Shown here one piece after another: positions 25,136-32,891 of a stretch of DNA of 64,000 nt. Both the position numbers and the translations under genes were made by a program. Position 1 is the stretch's first letter; each line of letters starts with the position of its first letter. Below the pieces are notes generated by a model. The model was not told the origin of the DNA. It saw only the letters and a program-made list of their open reading frames with translations, and searched no databases. This DNA comes from Bacteroidales bacterium (lineage in GTDB: Bacteria; Bacteroidota; Bacteroidia; Bacteroidales; F082): assembly GCA_017549805.1 (NCBI GenBank), contig JAFYNJ010000010.1, positions 92,437 through 156,436 on the forward strand. Reading direction: 5' to 3'.

Positions 25136-26758
25136 ATGAAAAAACCACTACTGCTCATCATCGCCCCCCTTTGTGCTTTCATGCTCTTCTCATGCGGAGG
25201 AAAACAAAAGACCTATACCTATGTCGAACCTACTGAAAACATAGCCTTTAAGATTTGGAATCTCTTGATCCAAGAGAACCAAGAGGTGAAGTCCGTCGTC
25301 GAAGCCGCGATAGACTTTGATTATTACACCCAGGAAGAGGCAACCGACACCATTAACAGGACCGAACTGGAATATGATTATATCATACCGCAGGGTTTCG
25401 CCGAAGAGGACAATCTCCTTGCTGCCAACTACCATCTCAAGTGTTTTCAAAAGCTCGATGATACCTGGGTTGGCATTGTGACCAAATATGTGCATGGATA
25501 CGGACTGGAAGAGGCGGATTGTGGCAGAAAACTGTTTGCAGTCCATTACGACGGAACCAAGACGACGGGGCTCGATATCAACCAGCTTTTCCCTGAATGG
25601 TTCGGACTCATCCAAGACTATTATACTGAAAGTTATGACAACTGCTTCTATTTCAACAACGACGCCATGACGTTTTCAACGACCGGTTACTGGCCGATCA
25701 AATTAAACTGGAACGGCAATGGTTTTGAAAAAGACCCCGAATCGGTGATCATGACCAATTCCGTGCAAATGGCATCGGGAGAATTCTGCTATTATGAAAA
25801 GGGAAAGTTCCATTGGATCCATATTGGCGATAGTTTTTATGGCGAAGGCAACAACCTGCTGGATGAGAACGGAAATGTGCTGGCGCATTTTGAAATGAAC
25901 AACGGCATCGTGGAAGGCTACACTTTGGAATCTCCCACTTGCGGTGTTGTGCAGGATTTCGACTATGATTCCGACCTCAAAGTCTCCAAAATTACCAGCA
26001 AGCCCATCGCCTTAGGCTATCCCATCCAAAATGTGCTCGATTACGACAAAGGCTATTGGATGAAAGACACCGTCGTCAGCCAAGGCATGAAGGATGGCAA
26101 GTACGTCATCACCCAGCAGATCGCCCACGACAAGATTCTCAAGAAACGCGATATCTTCATCGACTTTACCGCCCAAGATGAGCACTTCAACATCGAACAG
26201 ATCCGTGTTTACAGCTATCCCATCACCATTACCTTGGAAGGAGAAGTAAACGAGTCGGAAACGCTTCAACCCCATGTCAAAGAGATCTTCAACGCCCTCG
26301 GTTATGATTTCAAGTCCCCTGAATTTGGCGATTTCGATCACTTTATTGGTCATCATGACGACAAAAACGGCTTTGATTTCTATTTCAATGGCGAGGTGAA
26401 AAACGTAAGGTTCCAGACCTACGACGCGGGCGACAAACAGCTTGTCGTCATTGCCAAATACGGAGAATACGAGAAACTCACGGACATCAATTCCTGGTAT
26501 TACCAAAACGGCAGCTTCAAGGAAACCATCCTTGATCTGCCCATCCCCTTGCCAGAGGAGTTTGAGGCATACACCCGCAACAACGACTACGATATCAGGC
26601 TTGAGAACTATGTCCTAAGCTTTAACGACAAAGGCATCGAATATTACGCTATTACTGAACGTAACGACGGAGCTTCGACGAAGGACGAAGACGGCATTTA
26701 TATCAACCCCGATTTCTACACTATCACATACCAGTGGAACGGGAAAAACTTTGAGTGA
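25136..26758 (+). CDS. Hypothetical lipoprotein, Bacteroidales-specific
   Basis: A 540-residue exported lipoprotein (lipobox FMLFSC, Cys 20), acidic and rich in Asp, Tyr and Phe, probably beta-rich. No motif was recognised. It is transcribed on its own from a TATCTTTG promoter and its stop codon abuts the stop of the convergent TIGR04076 gene with no space for a separate terminator. Function unknown; surface or periplasmic location inferred. Confidence 0.75.
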   Translation: MKKPLLLIIAPLCAFMLFSCGGKQKTYTYVEPTENIAFKIWNLLIQENQEVKSVVEAAIDFDYYTQEEATDTINRTELEYDYIIPQGFAEEDNLLAANYHLKCFQKLDDTWVGIVTKYVHGYGLEEADCGRKLFAVHYDGTKTTGLDINQLFPEWFGLIQDYYTESYDNCFYFNNDAMTFSTTGYWPIKLNWNGNGFEKDPESVIMTNSVQMASGEFCYYEKGKFHWIHIGDSFYGEGNNLLDENGNVLAHFEMNNGIVEGYTLESPTCGVVQDFDYDSDLKVSKITSKPIALGYPIQNVLDYDKGYWMKDTVVSQGMKDGKYVITQQIAHDKILKKRDIFIDFTAQDEHFNIEQIRVYSYPITITLEGEVNESETLQPHVKEIFNALGYDFKSPEFGDFDHFIGHHDDKNGFDFYFNGEVKNVRFQTYDAGDKQLVVIAKYGEYEKLTDINSWYYQNGSFKETILDLPIPLPEEFEAYTRNNDYDIRLENYVLSFNDKGIEYYAITERNDGASTKDEDGIYINPDFYTITYQWNGKNFE

Positions 26759-27058
26759 TCAAATCACCTCGATGTAAAAGCTGAAAGGCCTGAAACCGTC
26801 GTTGCAGCTGATCATGGCACTCATGGGATTGCGCATCCAACCGTCATAGAAGTTGCCTTCGCCTCGGGCCAGCGACACTACGAATTCCTTCATGGAATAC
26901 CAAGCGGATGGGCACATCCCCTCCGGACATTGGCCGTCAATGGAAATCCATTGTTGGCCTTCCCTTACCTCGCAGGCGTGCTCGATGGGGTTCTCAAATT
27001 GTGCCATCAAGTCGGGATAGACAGTCTGGCGGATTGCAGTGATACGTACTTTATTCAT
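26759..27058 (-). CDS. TIGR04076-family protein
   Basis: A 99-residue protein matching the TIGR04076 pattern: VRITAIRQTVYPDL at the start, CPEGMCPSAWYSM in the middle and SCNDGFRPFSFYIEVI at the end, with the conserved cysteines that suggest metal or redox chemistry. It overlaps the upstream EamA gene by 4 bp (ATGA), so the two are co-translated. Confidence 0.85.
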   Translation of the reverse strand: MNKVRITAIRQTVYPDLMAQFENPIEHACEVREGQQWISIDGQCPEGMCPSAWYSMKEFVVSLARGEGNFYDGWMRNPMSAMISCNDGFRPFSFYIEVI

Positions 27059-27939
27059 GGCTTCTTTTCCGATAATATCATAAACAGGATGGCGAACAGG
27101 ATCAGCACCACACCCAACGCGACATTCAAGGTGAACGCCTCGTGAAACACGATGGTGCCGATGAAGATGGCCGTCAAGGGTTCAAGAATACCCAAGACCG
27201 AGGTCTTGGTGGCGCCTACCGACTTCGTAGCCGCCGCCAAGGTGATGGTGGCCACCGCCGTAGGCAGCACCGCCAAACCCAACACATTCAGCCAACTGAC
27301 AGCATCGGGAACGGGATTCAGTTGAACACCGAAACCCGATAGACAGAACAACATCACTGAACCGACCAAAAAACAATAGAATGTCAAAGTTAGGTTGGGC
27401 AATGCTTTGACGGGCTTGCTTTGATTGACAATCACGATAAACAAAGTATAGCATAATCCCGATGCCACCACCAAGGCGATGCCTTTCCAATCGATGAAAC
27501 CGCCCCCACCCTTGATGGAAAGCAGCACGGCACCTGCCACACCGGCAAAGATGGAAATCCATGTCTTCCAACTCGGGAACTGGCCAAACAGCATCATAAT
27601 CAAAGCAACCATGATGGGATAGACATACAAAATACTAGTGGCCACACCAGAAGGGATGTATTTATAGGCTTCGAACAGTGTGATGCTACATCCCGTGAAC
27701 AAGACACCAAGAATGGTCATCAGCCCAAACTGCTTCCAAGTGATGCGGAGCTGTTTTCTCGCCACCAGCATATAGGCAAGCATCAACAAGGTGGCCACAC
27801 CATAACGGTAAAACAACAACGAGTTGACATCCAACCCCTTGTTGATGACCGGCACGCCGAACAACGGGTTCATACCGTATGTGATACCCGAGATGATACC
27901 AGCCAAATAGCCCCAATGCAGCTTTTTTTTCGTTTCCAT
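27055..27939 (-). CDS. EamA-family (DMT) transporter
   Basis: A 294-residue membrane protein with ten predicted helices in two EamA repeats (e.g. YRYGVATLLMLAYMLVA, GILEPLTAIFIGTIVFHE with the conserved EP-T motif of the second repeat). Probably a metabolite exporter. It is the first gene of a two-gene unit with the TIGR04076 gene and distinct from the other EamA protein at 11.4-12.3 kb. Confidence 0.9.
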   Translation of the reverse strand: METKKKLHWGYLAGIISGITYGMNPLFGVPVINKGLDVNSLLFYRYGVATLLMLAYMLVARKQLRITWKQFGLMTILGVLFTGCSITLFEAYKYIPSGVATSILYVYPIMVALIMMLFGQFPSWKTWISIFAGVAGAVLLSIKGGGGFIDWKGIALVVASGLCYTLFIVIVNQSKPVKALPNLTLTFYCFLVGSVMLFCLSGFGVQLNPVPDAVSWLNVLGLAVLPTAVATITLAAATKSVGATKTSVLGILEPLTAIFIGTIVFHEAFTLNVALGVVLILFAILFMILSEKKP

Positions 27940-27977
27940 GATTCAGGCTGCAAAATTAGTTTTTTTAGGCCAAACCC

Positions 27978-28007
27978 TTGCCAATCCAAGAAAAAGTTGT
28001 ACTTTTG
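27978..28007 (+). promoter_or_regulatory. Promoter of rpsP
   Basis: TTG at 27978-27980, 19-bp spacer, TACTTTTG at 28000-28007. The mRNA would have a leader of about 55 nt. Confidence 0.75.
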
Positions 28008-28068
28008 CCGCCGAAACCTCGGGTAGGTTTTAGTTAATTCATTCATAATCAACTTAAAACATTAAATT

Positions 28069-28635
28069 ATGCCAGCAAAAATCAGATTGCAAAGACATGG
28101 TAAGAAGGGTCAGCCTTTCTATCACATTGTAATTGCTGATGGCCGTTCACCACGTGACGGTAGATTCATTGAAAAGATCGGTACCTACAACCCCTTGACT
28201 GAGCCTGCTCAGATCAACCTGAAGTTCGACCGTGCCCTGTATTGGTACAGTGTCGGCGCTGTCCCGACGGACACCGTTCGTTCACTGCTCTCCAAAAAGG
28301 GTGTCATGTTGAAGTACCACCTCCTCCAAGGCGTGAAGAAAGGCGCCATGACCGAGGAACAAGCTGAAGTCAAGTTCCAGAACTGGATGAAGGAAAAGGA
28401 AGCTAAGATGGAACAGATCGCCAAGACCAAGGAAGAAAAGGCAAGAGGCGAAAAGAAAGTCCGTTTGGAAGCCGAGAAGAAAATCAATGAAGCCCGCGCT
28501 GAGGAACTTGCTAAGAAGAGACTCGCTGAACTCGAAGCCAAGAAGGCTGAGGAAGCTCCTGAGGCTCCTGCCGAAGAGGCAGCCGCCGAGGAAGCTCCTG
28601 CTGCTGAAGCTCCTGCCGAAAACACTGAGGCTTAA
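28069..28635 (+). CDS. rpsP: 30S ribosomal protein S16 with Ala/Glu-rich extension
   Basis: Residues 1-80 are a canonical S16 ([36 protein letters not shown]). Residues 100-188 form a lysine/glutamate helix then an Ala-Glu-Pro tail, giving 188 residues against about 80-90 in most bacteria; long tails are usual in Bacteroidota. It is followed by a strong terminator and so is monocistronic here. Confidence 0.97.
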   Translation: MPAKIRLQRHGKKGQPFYHIVIADGRSPRDGRFIEKIGTYNPLTEPAQINLKFDRALYWYSVGAVPTDTVRSLLSKKGVMLKYHLLQGVKKGAMTEEQAEVKFQNWMKEKEAKMEQIAKTKEEKARGEKKVRLEAEKKINEARAEELAKKRLAELEAKKAEEAPEAPAEEAAAEEAPAAEAPAENTEA

Positions 28636-28641
28636 TTATGA

Positions 28642-28669
28642 GGAGTTAGAAGTGAGGAGTGAGGAGTTG
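28642..28669 (+). repeat. Heptameric tandem repeat (unit GGAGTTA-like)
   Basis: Four imperfect 7-nt units: GGAGTTA, GAAGTGA, GGAGTGA, GGAGTTG. One of at least seven such intergenic heptad tracts in the window. Confidence 0.7.
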
Positions 28670-28685
28670 ATTCTACTCTGAAATA

Positions 28686-28714
28686 AAAAGCCGCTCGATC
28701 GAGCGGCTTTTTTG
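28686..28714 (+). terminator. Rho-independent terminator after rpsP
   Basis: Perfect GCCGCTCGATCGAGCGGC palindrome flanked by AAAAA and TTTTTT; probably bidirectional. Confidence 0.9.
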
Positions 28715-28725
28715 TTTTTCTTATT

Positions 28726-28733
28726 TATCTTTG
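28726..28733 (+). promoter_or_regulatory. -7 box of the hemerythrin/LuxR operon
   Basis: TATCTTTG, 20 bp before the start codon at 28754 and 12 bp after the rpsP terminator. Confidence 0.65.
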
Positions 28734-28753
28734 CTCCATCAAAACAAAGAAAC

Positions 28754-29452
28754 ATGAACAAGACCCAACCCATCTCCGGCAAGACCAAACTCGCCGAACT
28801 GATTGCCGGCAACAACCGCCTGCTGCAACTGCTGCCCCGCTTCGGCATCCAACTCGGCTTCGGCGACCGCAGCATCGAAGAGGTATGCCGCATCAACGAA
28901 GTAAGTACCGAGCTTTTCCTCATCATCTGCGGCATCTATTCCGACCGTAGCTTCAAGCCTAACCATACAGACCTACAGCATATCGAAATGCGAGGACTGC
29001 TCCCCTACCTGAAAGCCTCGCACCAATACTACCTTGATGAGCGCTTCCCCCATATCGAAGAGCATCTACAACGCATCATCGAGGCCAGCGGACCAAAATA
29101 CGGCCCCATGCTCAGCCACTTCTACGACGAATACAAGCAGGAGGTGATGCGGCATATCCAGTATTACGAAGAGGAAGTGGTGTTCCCCTACATCGAGGCG
29201 TTGCGCAAAGGCGAAAAGCCAACCTCCTACAACATCGACGAGTTCCGCCACAACCATACCAACATCCAGGACACGCTTGACGACATGATGAACATCCTTG
29301 TTAAATACCTGCCAGGCGACATCCTGCCAACGGAACGCATCGAGATTTCGCTCGACATCATGGAACTCTCGGCCGACCTCAGCTACCATTCACGCATTGA
29401 GGACGACGTGCTCATCCCCTACGTTGAATCCCTCGAAAACGCCCTGTCATGA
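28754..29452 (+). CDS. Hemerythrin-domain protein (RIC/ScdA-like)
   Basis: A 232-residue protein. Residues 1-70 resemble the DUF1858-like/N-terminal part of RIC proteins (KTKLAELIAGNNRLLQLLPR); residues 80-230 form a four-helix HHE bundle with conserved His and Glu pairs (HQYYLDERFPHIEEHLQRII, MRHIQYYEEEVVFPY, HNHTNIQDTL, YHSRIEDDVLIPYVE). It likely binds a di-iron centre and senses or repairs damage from NO or oxygen. The start at 28754 excludes the terminator. It overlaps the regulator gene by 4 bp. Confidence 0.85.
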   Translation: MNKTQPISGKTKLAELIAGNNRLLQLLPRFGIQLGFGDRSIEEVCRINEVSTELFLIICGIYSDRSFKPNHTDLQHIEMRGLLPYLKASHQYYLDERFPHIEEHLQRIIEASGPKYGPMLSHFYDEYKQEVMRHIQYYEEEVVFPYIEALRKGEKPTSYNIDEFRHNHTNIQDTLDDMMNILVKYLPGDILPTERIEISLDIMELSADLSYHSRIEDDVLIPYVESLENALS

Positions 29453-30030
29453 CCAACCGAGTCCTTATATGCGAACCGTCGGAGATCATCTCCATAGGTT
29501 TGACGGAGATCATACAGAAACTCATCGGATTCGATGTGGTTTCGAGGCTCGATACCACCGAGCACCTCAACGAGCGCATCCTCACCTCCGACATCAACGT
29601 CCTCATCCTCAACCCATCCTTGCTTGGCTACTCCGAACGAAGCCTGATCCCACAGTTGACCAAGGACCATCCCCATCTGACCGTCATTGCCTTGGTCACC
29701 ACCCTGATGGATCCTTCCTGGCTGAAAAGCTATCATGGCGTCATTGAGATCAACGATTCCAGGCTGTCCATCACCAACAAGCTCAACGAGATCGTCCAAC
29801 ACAGCGAAAAACAAGATAAAACCAACGACGATGTCGAACTCTCAAAACGCGAGATCGATGTGCTGGTGGCCGTGGCCAAGGGCATGATGAACAAGGAGAT
29901 TGCCGACAAGATGAACATCTCCATCCACACTGTGATCTCACATCGGAAGAACATCACCAAGAAAACCGGCATCAAATCCGTTGCGGGCTTGACGGTTTAT
30001 GCGATGATCAATGGACTGATTGAGAGTTGA
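29449..30030 (+). CDS. LuxR-family regulator with pseudo-receiver domain
   Basis: A 193-residue protein: receiver-like domain (1-115) and LuxR-type HTH (about 128-190; LSKREIDVLVAVAKGMMNKE, ISIHTVISHRKNITKK). The expected phospho-acceptor Asp is replaced by Asn (LILNPS, N55), and the acidic pocket at residues 8-10 is CEP rather than DD, so phosphorylation is unlikely. Coupling by 4-bp overlap to the hemerythrin gene suggests a non-canonical O2/NO switch. This is inference from gene order. Confidence 0.85.
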   Translation: MTNRVLICEPSEIISIGLTEIIQKLIGFDVVSRLDTTEHLNERILTSDINVLILNPSLLGYSERSLIPQLTKDHPHLTVIALVTTLMDPSWLKSYHGVIEINDSRLSITNKLNEIVQHSEKQDKTNDDVELSKREIDVLVAVAKGMMNKEIADKMNISIHTVISHRKNITKKTGIKSVAGLTVYAMINGLIES

Positions 30031-30058
30031 AAGTTGAAAGCTGAGAGTTGAGAGATGA
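30024..30058 (+). repeat. Heptameric tandem repeat overlapping a stop codon
   Basis: Five imperfect 7-nt units: GAGTTGA, AAGTTGA, AAGCTGA, GAGTTGA, GAGATGA. The first unit contains the LuxR gene stop codon. Confidence 0.75.
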
Positions 30059-30061
30059 AAA

Positions 30062-30388
30062 CTAGAGGGAGCGAAAAAACAGAAACGCCTCATTCTTGAT
30101 TCGATCACGTAATTCACGACAGGCTTGGATATCCTTGGGGCATGGGCAATCCGGGCATTCATAAATCACATCGAAAGACGAGACATCCAACGTGGCGAAG
30201 TCATAGGGCTGATAGCCGTCCATGTCGATCAGGCACTCGCGCATGGCCTCAACCATCAAGGGAGCCATCGCCTTCCCTGGATTTCTTCCAGCCGAAAACA
30301 CTTCCAACTTGGAGGAATAGTCACGAAGAAAAGCCGCGGCAATCGGACCGCAGCAGTCGTCGTGTTCGCTCAAAACCAGGACTTTCAT
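30062..30388 (-). CDS. Low-molecular-weight phosphatase/ArsC-like fold protein, active site lost
   Basis: A 108-residue protein that follows the LMW-PTP pattern (VLVLSEHDD, CCGPIAAAFL, VFSAGRNPGKAM, SFDVIYECPDCP), but the C-x5-R phosphate loop is altered: the catalytic Cys position is Ser and the Arg is not visible in the loop. It is therefore probably a non-catalytic binder or a divergent redox protein. It is divergent from yebC with a shared intergenic region. Confidence 0.55.
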   Translation of the reverse strand: MKVLVLSEHDDCCGPIAAAFLRDYSSKLEVFSAGRNPGKAMAPLMVEAMRECLIDMDGYQPYDFATLDVSSFDVIYECPDCPCPKDIQACRELRDRIKNEAFLFFRSL

Positions 30389-30426
30389 GTTTTCAAATTT
30401 CTTTGCGAAGATAAAAGAATTTTTCT

Positions 30427-30434
30427 TAATTTTG
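30427..30434 (+). promoter_or_regulatory. -7 box of yebC
   Basis: TAATTTTG, about 33 bp before the yebC start. Confidence 0.55.
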
Positions 30435-30467
30435 CGACTTCATTTTAAAACAAGAAAAACACACAAT

Positions 30468-31196
30468 ATGGGAAGAGCTTTTGAATACCGCAAAGCGGCC
30501 AAAATGAAAAGATGGGGACACATGTCAAGAGTGTTCCCGAAACTCGGAAAACTGATTACCATCGCTGCCAAGGAAGGCGGTCCCGATCCCGACATGAACC
30601 CCAAACTCCGCCAGGCCATCCTGAACGCCAAGGCTGAGAACATGCCAAAGGACAACATCGATGCCGCCATCAAGCGTGCCACCGACAAGGACGCCGCCAA
30701 CCTCGTGGAAGTCACCTACGAAGGCAAAGGCCCCTTCGGCATCCAGTGCATGGTGGAGTGCGCCACTGACAACACTACCCGTACCGTGGCCAACGTAAAG
30801 TCGTACTTCAACAAATGCGGAGGCTCCTTCCTCCCCATGGGTTCCCTCGAATTCATGTTCACCCGCAAGGCCGTGTTTGAGATCGGCATGCCCGAAGGCA
30901 TGGACAAGGACGAATTGGAACTTGAACTCATCGACTACGGCCTGGATGAGATCGTCACCGAGACCGACGAAGAAGAAGGCACCACCACGACCACCGTCTA
31001 TACCGCCTGGACCGACTACGGCACCATGCACGACGCCCTCGAAGAACGCAAAATCAACATCATCAAGGCCAACCTCCAGCGTTTCCCCAACAGCACCGTC
31101 AGCTTCACCGACGAGCAAATGGTGGAAATCGAAAAGTTCCTCGACAAGCTCGACGAAGACGAAGACGTGCAAGCCGTGTACACCAACATGGAGTAA
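30468..31196 (+). CDS. yebC: YebC/PmpR-family protein
   Basis: A 242-residue protein starting MGRAFEYRKAAKMKRWG, close to the family MAGHSKW opening, with KADNIDAAIKRAT-like and VECATDNTTRTVANVKSYF blocks. YebC proteins bind DNA or act on ribosomes to relieve polyproline stalling. The start at 30468 is chosen on the family opening; the longer frame has no relation. A clear terminator follows. Confidence 0.95.
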   Translation: MGRAFEYRKAAKMKRWGHMSRVFPKLGKLITIAAKEGGPDPDMNPKLRQAILNAKAENMPKDNIDAAIKRATDKDAANLVEVTYEGKGPFGIQCMVECATDNTTRTVANVKSYFNKCGGSFLPMGSLEFMFTRKAVFEIGMPEGMDKDELELELIDYGLDEIVTETDEEEGTTTTTVYTAWTDYGTMHDALEERKINIIKANLQRFPNSTVSFTDEQMVEIEKFLDKLDEDEDVQAVYTNME

Positions 31197-31226
31197 CCAG
31201 TTTGCAAAAACTTAAAAAATATTGGA

Positions 31227-31255
31227 AAATAGCGTCACACGACGCTATTTTTTTT
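31227..31255 (+). terminator. Rho-independent terminator after yebC
   Basis: AAATAGCGTC-acac-GACGCTATTT then a T tract. Confidence 0.9.
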
Positions 31256-31291
31256 GTATATTAGCGGCTTGAAACTGTTATTGTCATTACT

Positions 31292-32023
31292 ATGAGTATC
31301 GTACAAAACATTCTATCTAAGACTACTGCACTATCGGACGTTGAGTTTTCCTATTCAACCACCAGCGATTTCAATTTCATTGACACGATGGACTACGACT
31401 GCAGCGCCATCGTCATGGATGCCACAGTCATCTATTTCGAGATCAAGAACCTACAGGTCCTGTTGAAGACCGGAAAACGCCTCGCCGCAAGGGTTTACAA
31501 GATGTATTACCATGCCCTCATGGATGTGTGCAAAGAAACTGAAGGCATTCTCAACTGCTACTCCCCCGACAGTTTCCTGCTGATCTATCCCAAGGAAAAA
31601 CACGACATCTCCTATGTGGTCAGCACCGCTCTCAAAATTGCAGACCTCTTCAGCAACAAACTCAGGGAGCCCTTCGAGAAGCATTGCCACATCAATTTCT
31701 CCATGGGTATCGACAATGGCAACATCCTTGGCACCAAAGCCATCAGCGACAACAAATACCAACATGTTGCATGGTTCGGGTCCACCATCGACAAGGCCCA
31801 AACCATCTGCAAGAAATCAATCCGACCGTTCTTCGTTGGCGTTTCCGGCACGGTATTCCATCATTTGAACGAAGACCTTCTTACCACTACCAAACGCATC
31901 TTAGGCATCAAGAAACGCGTTGAGATCTGGGAAAGGGTGTCGTACGAATTTGAAAATGTCAAGAAACACTTTTATCAGACCAACTTCCACAAGGACTTTG
32001 ACGAAGAACAGCCAGACGCTTGA
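31292..32023 (+). CDS. Class III nucleotidyl cyclase-like protein
   Basis: A 243-residue cytoplasmic protein that resembles class III adenylate/guanylate cyclase domains: CSAIVMDATVIYFEI (metal-binding Asp near 43), GILNCYSPDSFLLIYP (second Asp near 93), INFSMGIDNGNILG and WFGSTIDKAQTIC. The transition-state Asn and Arg (V-N-x3-R) are not conserved (IDKAQT), so activity is uncertain. It stands alone, not beside an effector as in Pycsar systems, and is followed 3 bp later by rfbD. Confidence 0.6.
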   Translation: MSIVQNILSKTTALSDVEFSYSTTSDFNFIDTMDYDCSAIVMDATVIYFEIKNLQVLLKTGKRLAARVYKMYYHALMDVCKETEGILNCYSPDSFLLIYPKEKHDISYVVSTALKIADLFSNKLREPFEKHCHINFSMGIDNGNILGTKAISDNKYQHVAWFGSTIDKAQTICKKSIRPFFVGVSGTVFHHLNEDLLTTTKRILGIKKRVEIWERVSYEFENVKKHFYQTNFHKDFDEEQPDA

Positions 32024-32026
32024 ACC

Positions 32027-32887
32027 ATGAACGTTTTAGTGACAGGATGCTATGGACAGCTGGGGACGGAGATGCGCAAGCTCGCAGCATCCGACCAGTT
32101 GCATCGTTGGTATTTTACGGACATCGACACCTTGGACATCTGCGATAGCGATGCCGTTGAGTGCTATTTCACCGAAAACAACATCGACATTTGCGTCAAC
32201 TGCGCGGCCTATACTGCCGTGGATCGGGCTGAGGACGAGCCGGAGCTTGCCGAGAAAGTGAATGTTACGGCATCCAAGACCCTTGCCGAGAGCTGCAAGC
32301 GGCACCAAAGCCTGCTGGTCCATGTCTCCACAGACTATGTCTTCGACGGCCAGGGCGACCGCCCCTATCGCGAGGACGATTCCACAGGTCCTACTTCGGT
32401 GTATGGCAAGACGAAACTGGAAGGCGAAAAGGTCATTCAAGAAAGCGATTGCCGCTATTGCATCGTCCGCACTGCTTGGCTCTATTCCTCTACGGGAAAG
32501 AACTTCGTCAAGACCATGCTCAGCTTGGCCGACACCCGCGACAGCATCAATGTGGTATGCGACCAGAAGGGCACACCCACTTGGGCTGGCGACTTAGCGG
32601 ATGCCATCATGCACCTTATCAACCGTTACGCGACGGAACCCGTACAAGAAATCTTCCATTTCACCAATGAAGGTGTCACCACTTGGTACGACTTCACGGT
32701 GGCCATCCTCGACATCGCAGGGAAAACCTGTCAAGTCAACCCCATCACCACGGACCAGTATCCGACCAAGGCCACACGCCCTGCCTACAGCGTGCTCGAC
32801 AAAAGCAAGATCAAGCAGGCACTCGGCATCGAGATTCCCTTCTGGAAAGACAGCTTGGTCAAATGCATTGAAGAATTAAAAAACTAA
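32027..32887 (+). CDS. rfbD: dTDP-4-dehydrorhamnose reductase
   Basis: A 286-residue short-chain dehydrogenase: NAD(P)-binding GCYGQLGTEM at the N-terminus, CVNCAAYTAVDRAEDE, and the catalytic Y-x3-K in SVYGKTKLEGE with the Ser-Thr of HVSTDYVFDG. It makes dTDP-L-rhamnose. The other rml genes are not next to it. It lies 3 bp after the cyclase-like gene and 4 bp before the mutase gene. Confidence 0.92.
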   Translation: MNVLVTGCYGQLGTEMRKLAASDQLHRWYFTDIDTLDICDSDAVECYFTENNIDICVNCAAYTAVDRAEDEPELAEKVNVTASKTLAESCKRHQSLLVHVSTDYVFDGQGDRPYREDDSTGPTSVYGKTKLEGEKVIQESDCRYCIVRTAWLYSSTGKNFVKTMLSLADTRDSINVVCDQKGTPTWAGDLADAIMHLINRYATEPVQEIFHFTNEGVTTWYDFTVAILDIAGKTCQVNPITTDQYPTKATRPAYSVLDKSKIKQALGIEIPFWKDSLVKCIEELKN

Positions 32888-32891
32888 TAAT

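Noticed and set aside
30525-31172. 215-codon frame opposite yebC
   Set aside because: Composition is Val/Gly/His-rich, typical of an antisense shadow; yebC is certain.
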